Of a stretch of DNA of 5,013 nt, positions 4,552-5,013 are shown piece after piece. Origin of the DNA: JACRPI01 sp964385055 (GTDB lineage: Archaea > Nanobdellota > Nanobdellia > Woesearchaeales > DSVV01); assembly GCA_964385055.1 (NCBI GenBank), contig CAYLMH010000063.1, positions 1 through 5,013 on the forward strand, written 5' to 3'. The position numbers were made by a program, and so were the translations under genes. How positions within the stretch are numbered: position 1 is the stretch's first letter; each line of letters begins with the position of its first letter. The notes beneath the pieces are model-generated. The model did no database searches. It was given only the letters and a program-made list of their open reading frames with translations, and was not told the origin of the DNA.

Positions 4552-5013
4552 TCACATCTCCACAACAGTGCTTTGTACCATTTTCATTTGTTTTTCTTCT
4601 TCTTTTTTTGGTTTTGCCAGATTCTTGGAAATAGTAAAACTCATCGTCGTTCCTTTCTTTGGTTTGCTATCAACAGTCACAAGGCCCCCATGCAAAGAAA
4701 CAATCTCTTTGACAATCGGCAATCCTAAGCCAGTTCCACCTTGTTGCCTACGAAGATGGGACTCCACTTGGTAGAACTTATCGAAGAGATGAGGAATATG
4801 TTTTTTCGCAATACCTATACCTGTATCACTCACTGAAATAAGAATGGAATCCTTGCGATCAGTCACACGAACAGTAATCTTCCCTGCTTTAGGAGTAAAT
4901 TTTGCTGCATTACTCAATAAGTTTGTAAGCACTTGCGTGATTTTACTTTTATCAGCGACAACAGAAGCAAGTTTTTCAGGAACAATTTTCTTCAGCTCAA
5001 TTCCTTTTTCTTT
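4552..5013 (-). CDS. sensor histidine kinase, C-terminal ATPase domain (partial)
   Basis: The frame is open to the window edge, so this is the last 153 residues of a longer protein; its sensor region and phospho-accepting histidine lie beyond 5013. The visible part is a complete HATPase_c domain. Counting from the window edge, the N box NLLSNAAKFTP is at about 31-41, then DTGIGIA (G1 box), FDKFYQV (F box) and GGTGLGLPIVKEI (G2 box). It binds ATP to autophosphorylate a histidine that passes the phosphate to a response regulator. The GTG at 4932 is internal (the V of QVLTNLLSN) and not a start, because the family alignment continues through KGIELKKIVPEKLASVVADK upstream. The tail after the domain is Lys/Glu-rich (KPKKEEEKQMKM) and ends VVEM. 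The stop abuts that of the CuA lipoprotein gene with no base between. No response regulator is visible. Confidence 0.92.
   Translation of the reverse strand, partial: KEKGIELKKIVPEKLASVVADKSKITQVLTNLLSNAAKFTPKAGKITVRVTDRKDSILISVSDTGIGIAKKHIPHLFDKFYQVESHLRRQQGGTGLGLPIVKEIVSLHGGLVTVDSKPKKGTTMSFTISKNLAKPKKEEEKQMKMVQSTVVEM
4581..4616 (+). terminator. possible T-rich terminator inside the kinase gene
   Basis: The plus strand here has T4, T5, T7 and T4 runs beginning 30 bases after the stop of the CuA lipoprotein gene. On the other strand the same bases encode the Lys/Glu-rich tail of the kinase. With no spacer between the two convergent genes, this is the only nearby place where an archaeal oligo-T terminator could act for the copper gene. 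Confidence 0.35.

Noticed and set aside
4552..4932. Kinase read as a complete 126-residue protein starting at GTG 4932
   Set aside because: The frame continues to the window edge with sequence that fits the ATPase domain upstream of the N box, so the gene is cut by the window and not short.

Overview
The window looks like a piece of an archaeal genome, most likely a small-genome DPANN lineage (Woesearchaeota-like). This placement is an inference. The strongest marker is a Dph6-type diphthine-ammonia ligase, because diphthamide on elongation factor 2 is found only in archaea and eukaryotes. Supporting signs are TATA-like boxes placed for leaderless transcripts and a membrane-anchored protein with a pilin-like N-terminus. 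Bacterial-looking genes are mixed in: a bacterial-type triosephosphate isomerase and a sensor histidine kinase. Gene bodies are moderately AT-rich and the spacers are very AT-rich. No mobile element, CRISPR array, rRNA or tRNA was recognised.

Left part (1-1935, plus strand): a 91-residue two-helix membrane protein with a good Shine-Dalgarno sequence comes first, followed by an oligo-T terminator. A 324-base gene-free stretch follows. It contains a sharply bounded GC-rich island (about 401-550) that ends in a perfect 10-bp hairpin plus T-run, the best candidate here for an undescribed non-coding RNA. Next come a secreted, membrane-anchored, cysteine-rich protein and, 13 bases later, a HAD-family phosphatase or phosphomutase of lower GC content.

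Middle part (1958-3851, minus strand): a compact three-gene unit reads dph6, then tpiA, then a 121-residue conserved-looking hypothetical protein. dph6 and tpiA overlap by 4 bases (ATGA). The third gene probably starts at an ATG 23 bases after the tpiA stop, behind a strong GGGAGGT site that overlaps nothing else. The unit joins translation-factor modification to central glycolysis, with no obvious functional link beyond housekeeping.

Right part (4027-5013): divergent from dph6 is a lipoprotein with a long Glu/Thr-rich tether and a complete CuA-type cupredoxin site, as in cytochrome oxidase subunit II. Its stop codon directly abuts that of a convergent histidine kinase, of which only the C-terminal ATPase domain lies in the window. 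The possible terminator of the copper protein lies inside the kinase coding sequence. A lone CuA lipoprotein without neighbouring oxidase or nitrous oxide reductase genes is the most interesting protein here.
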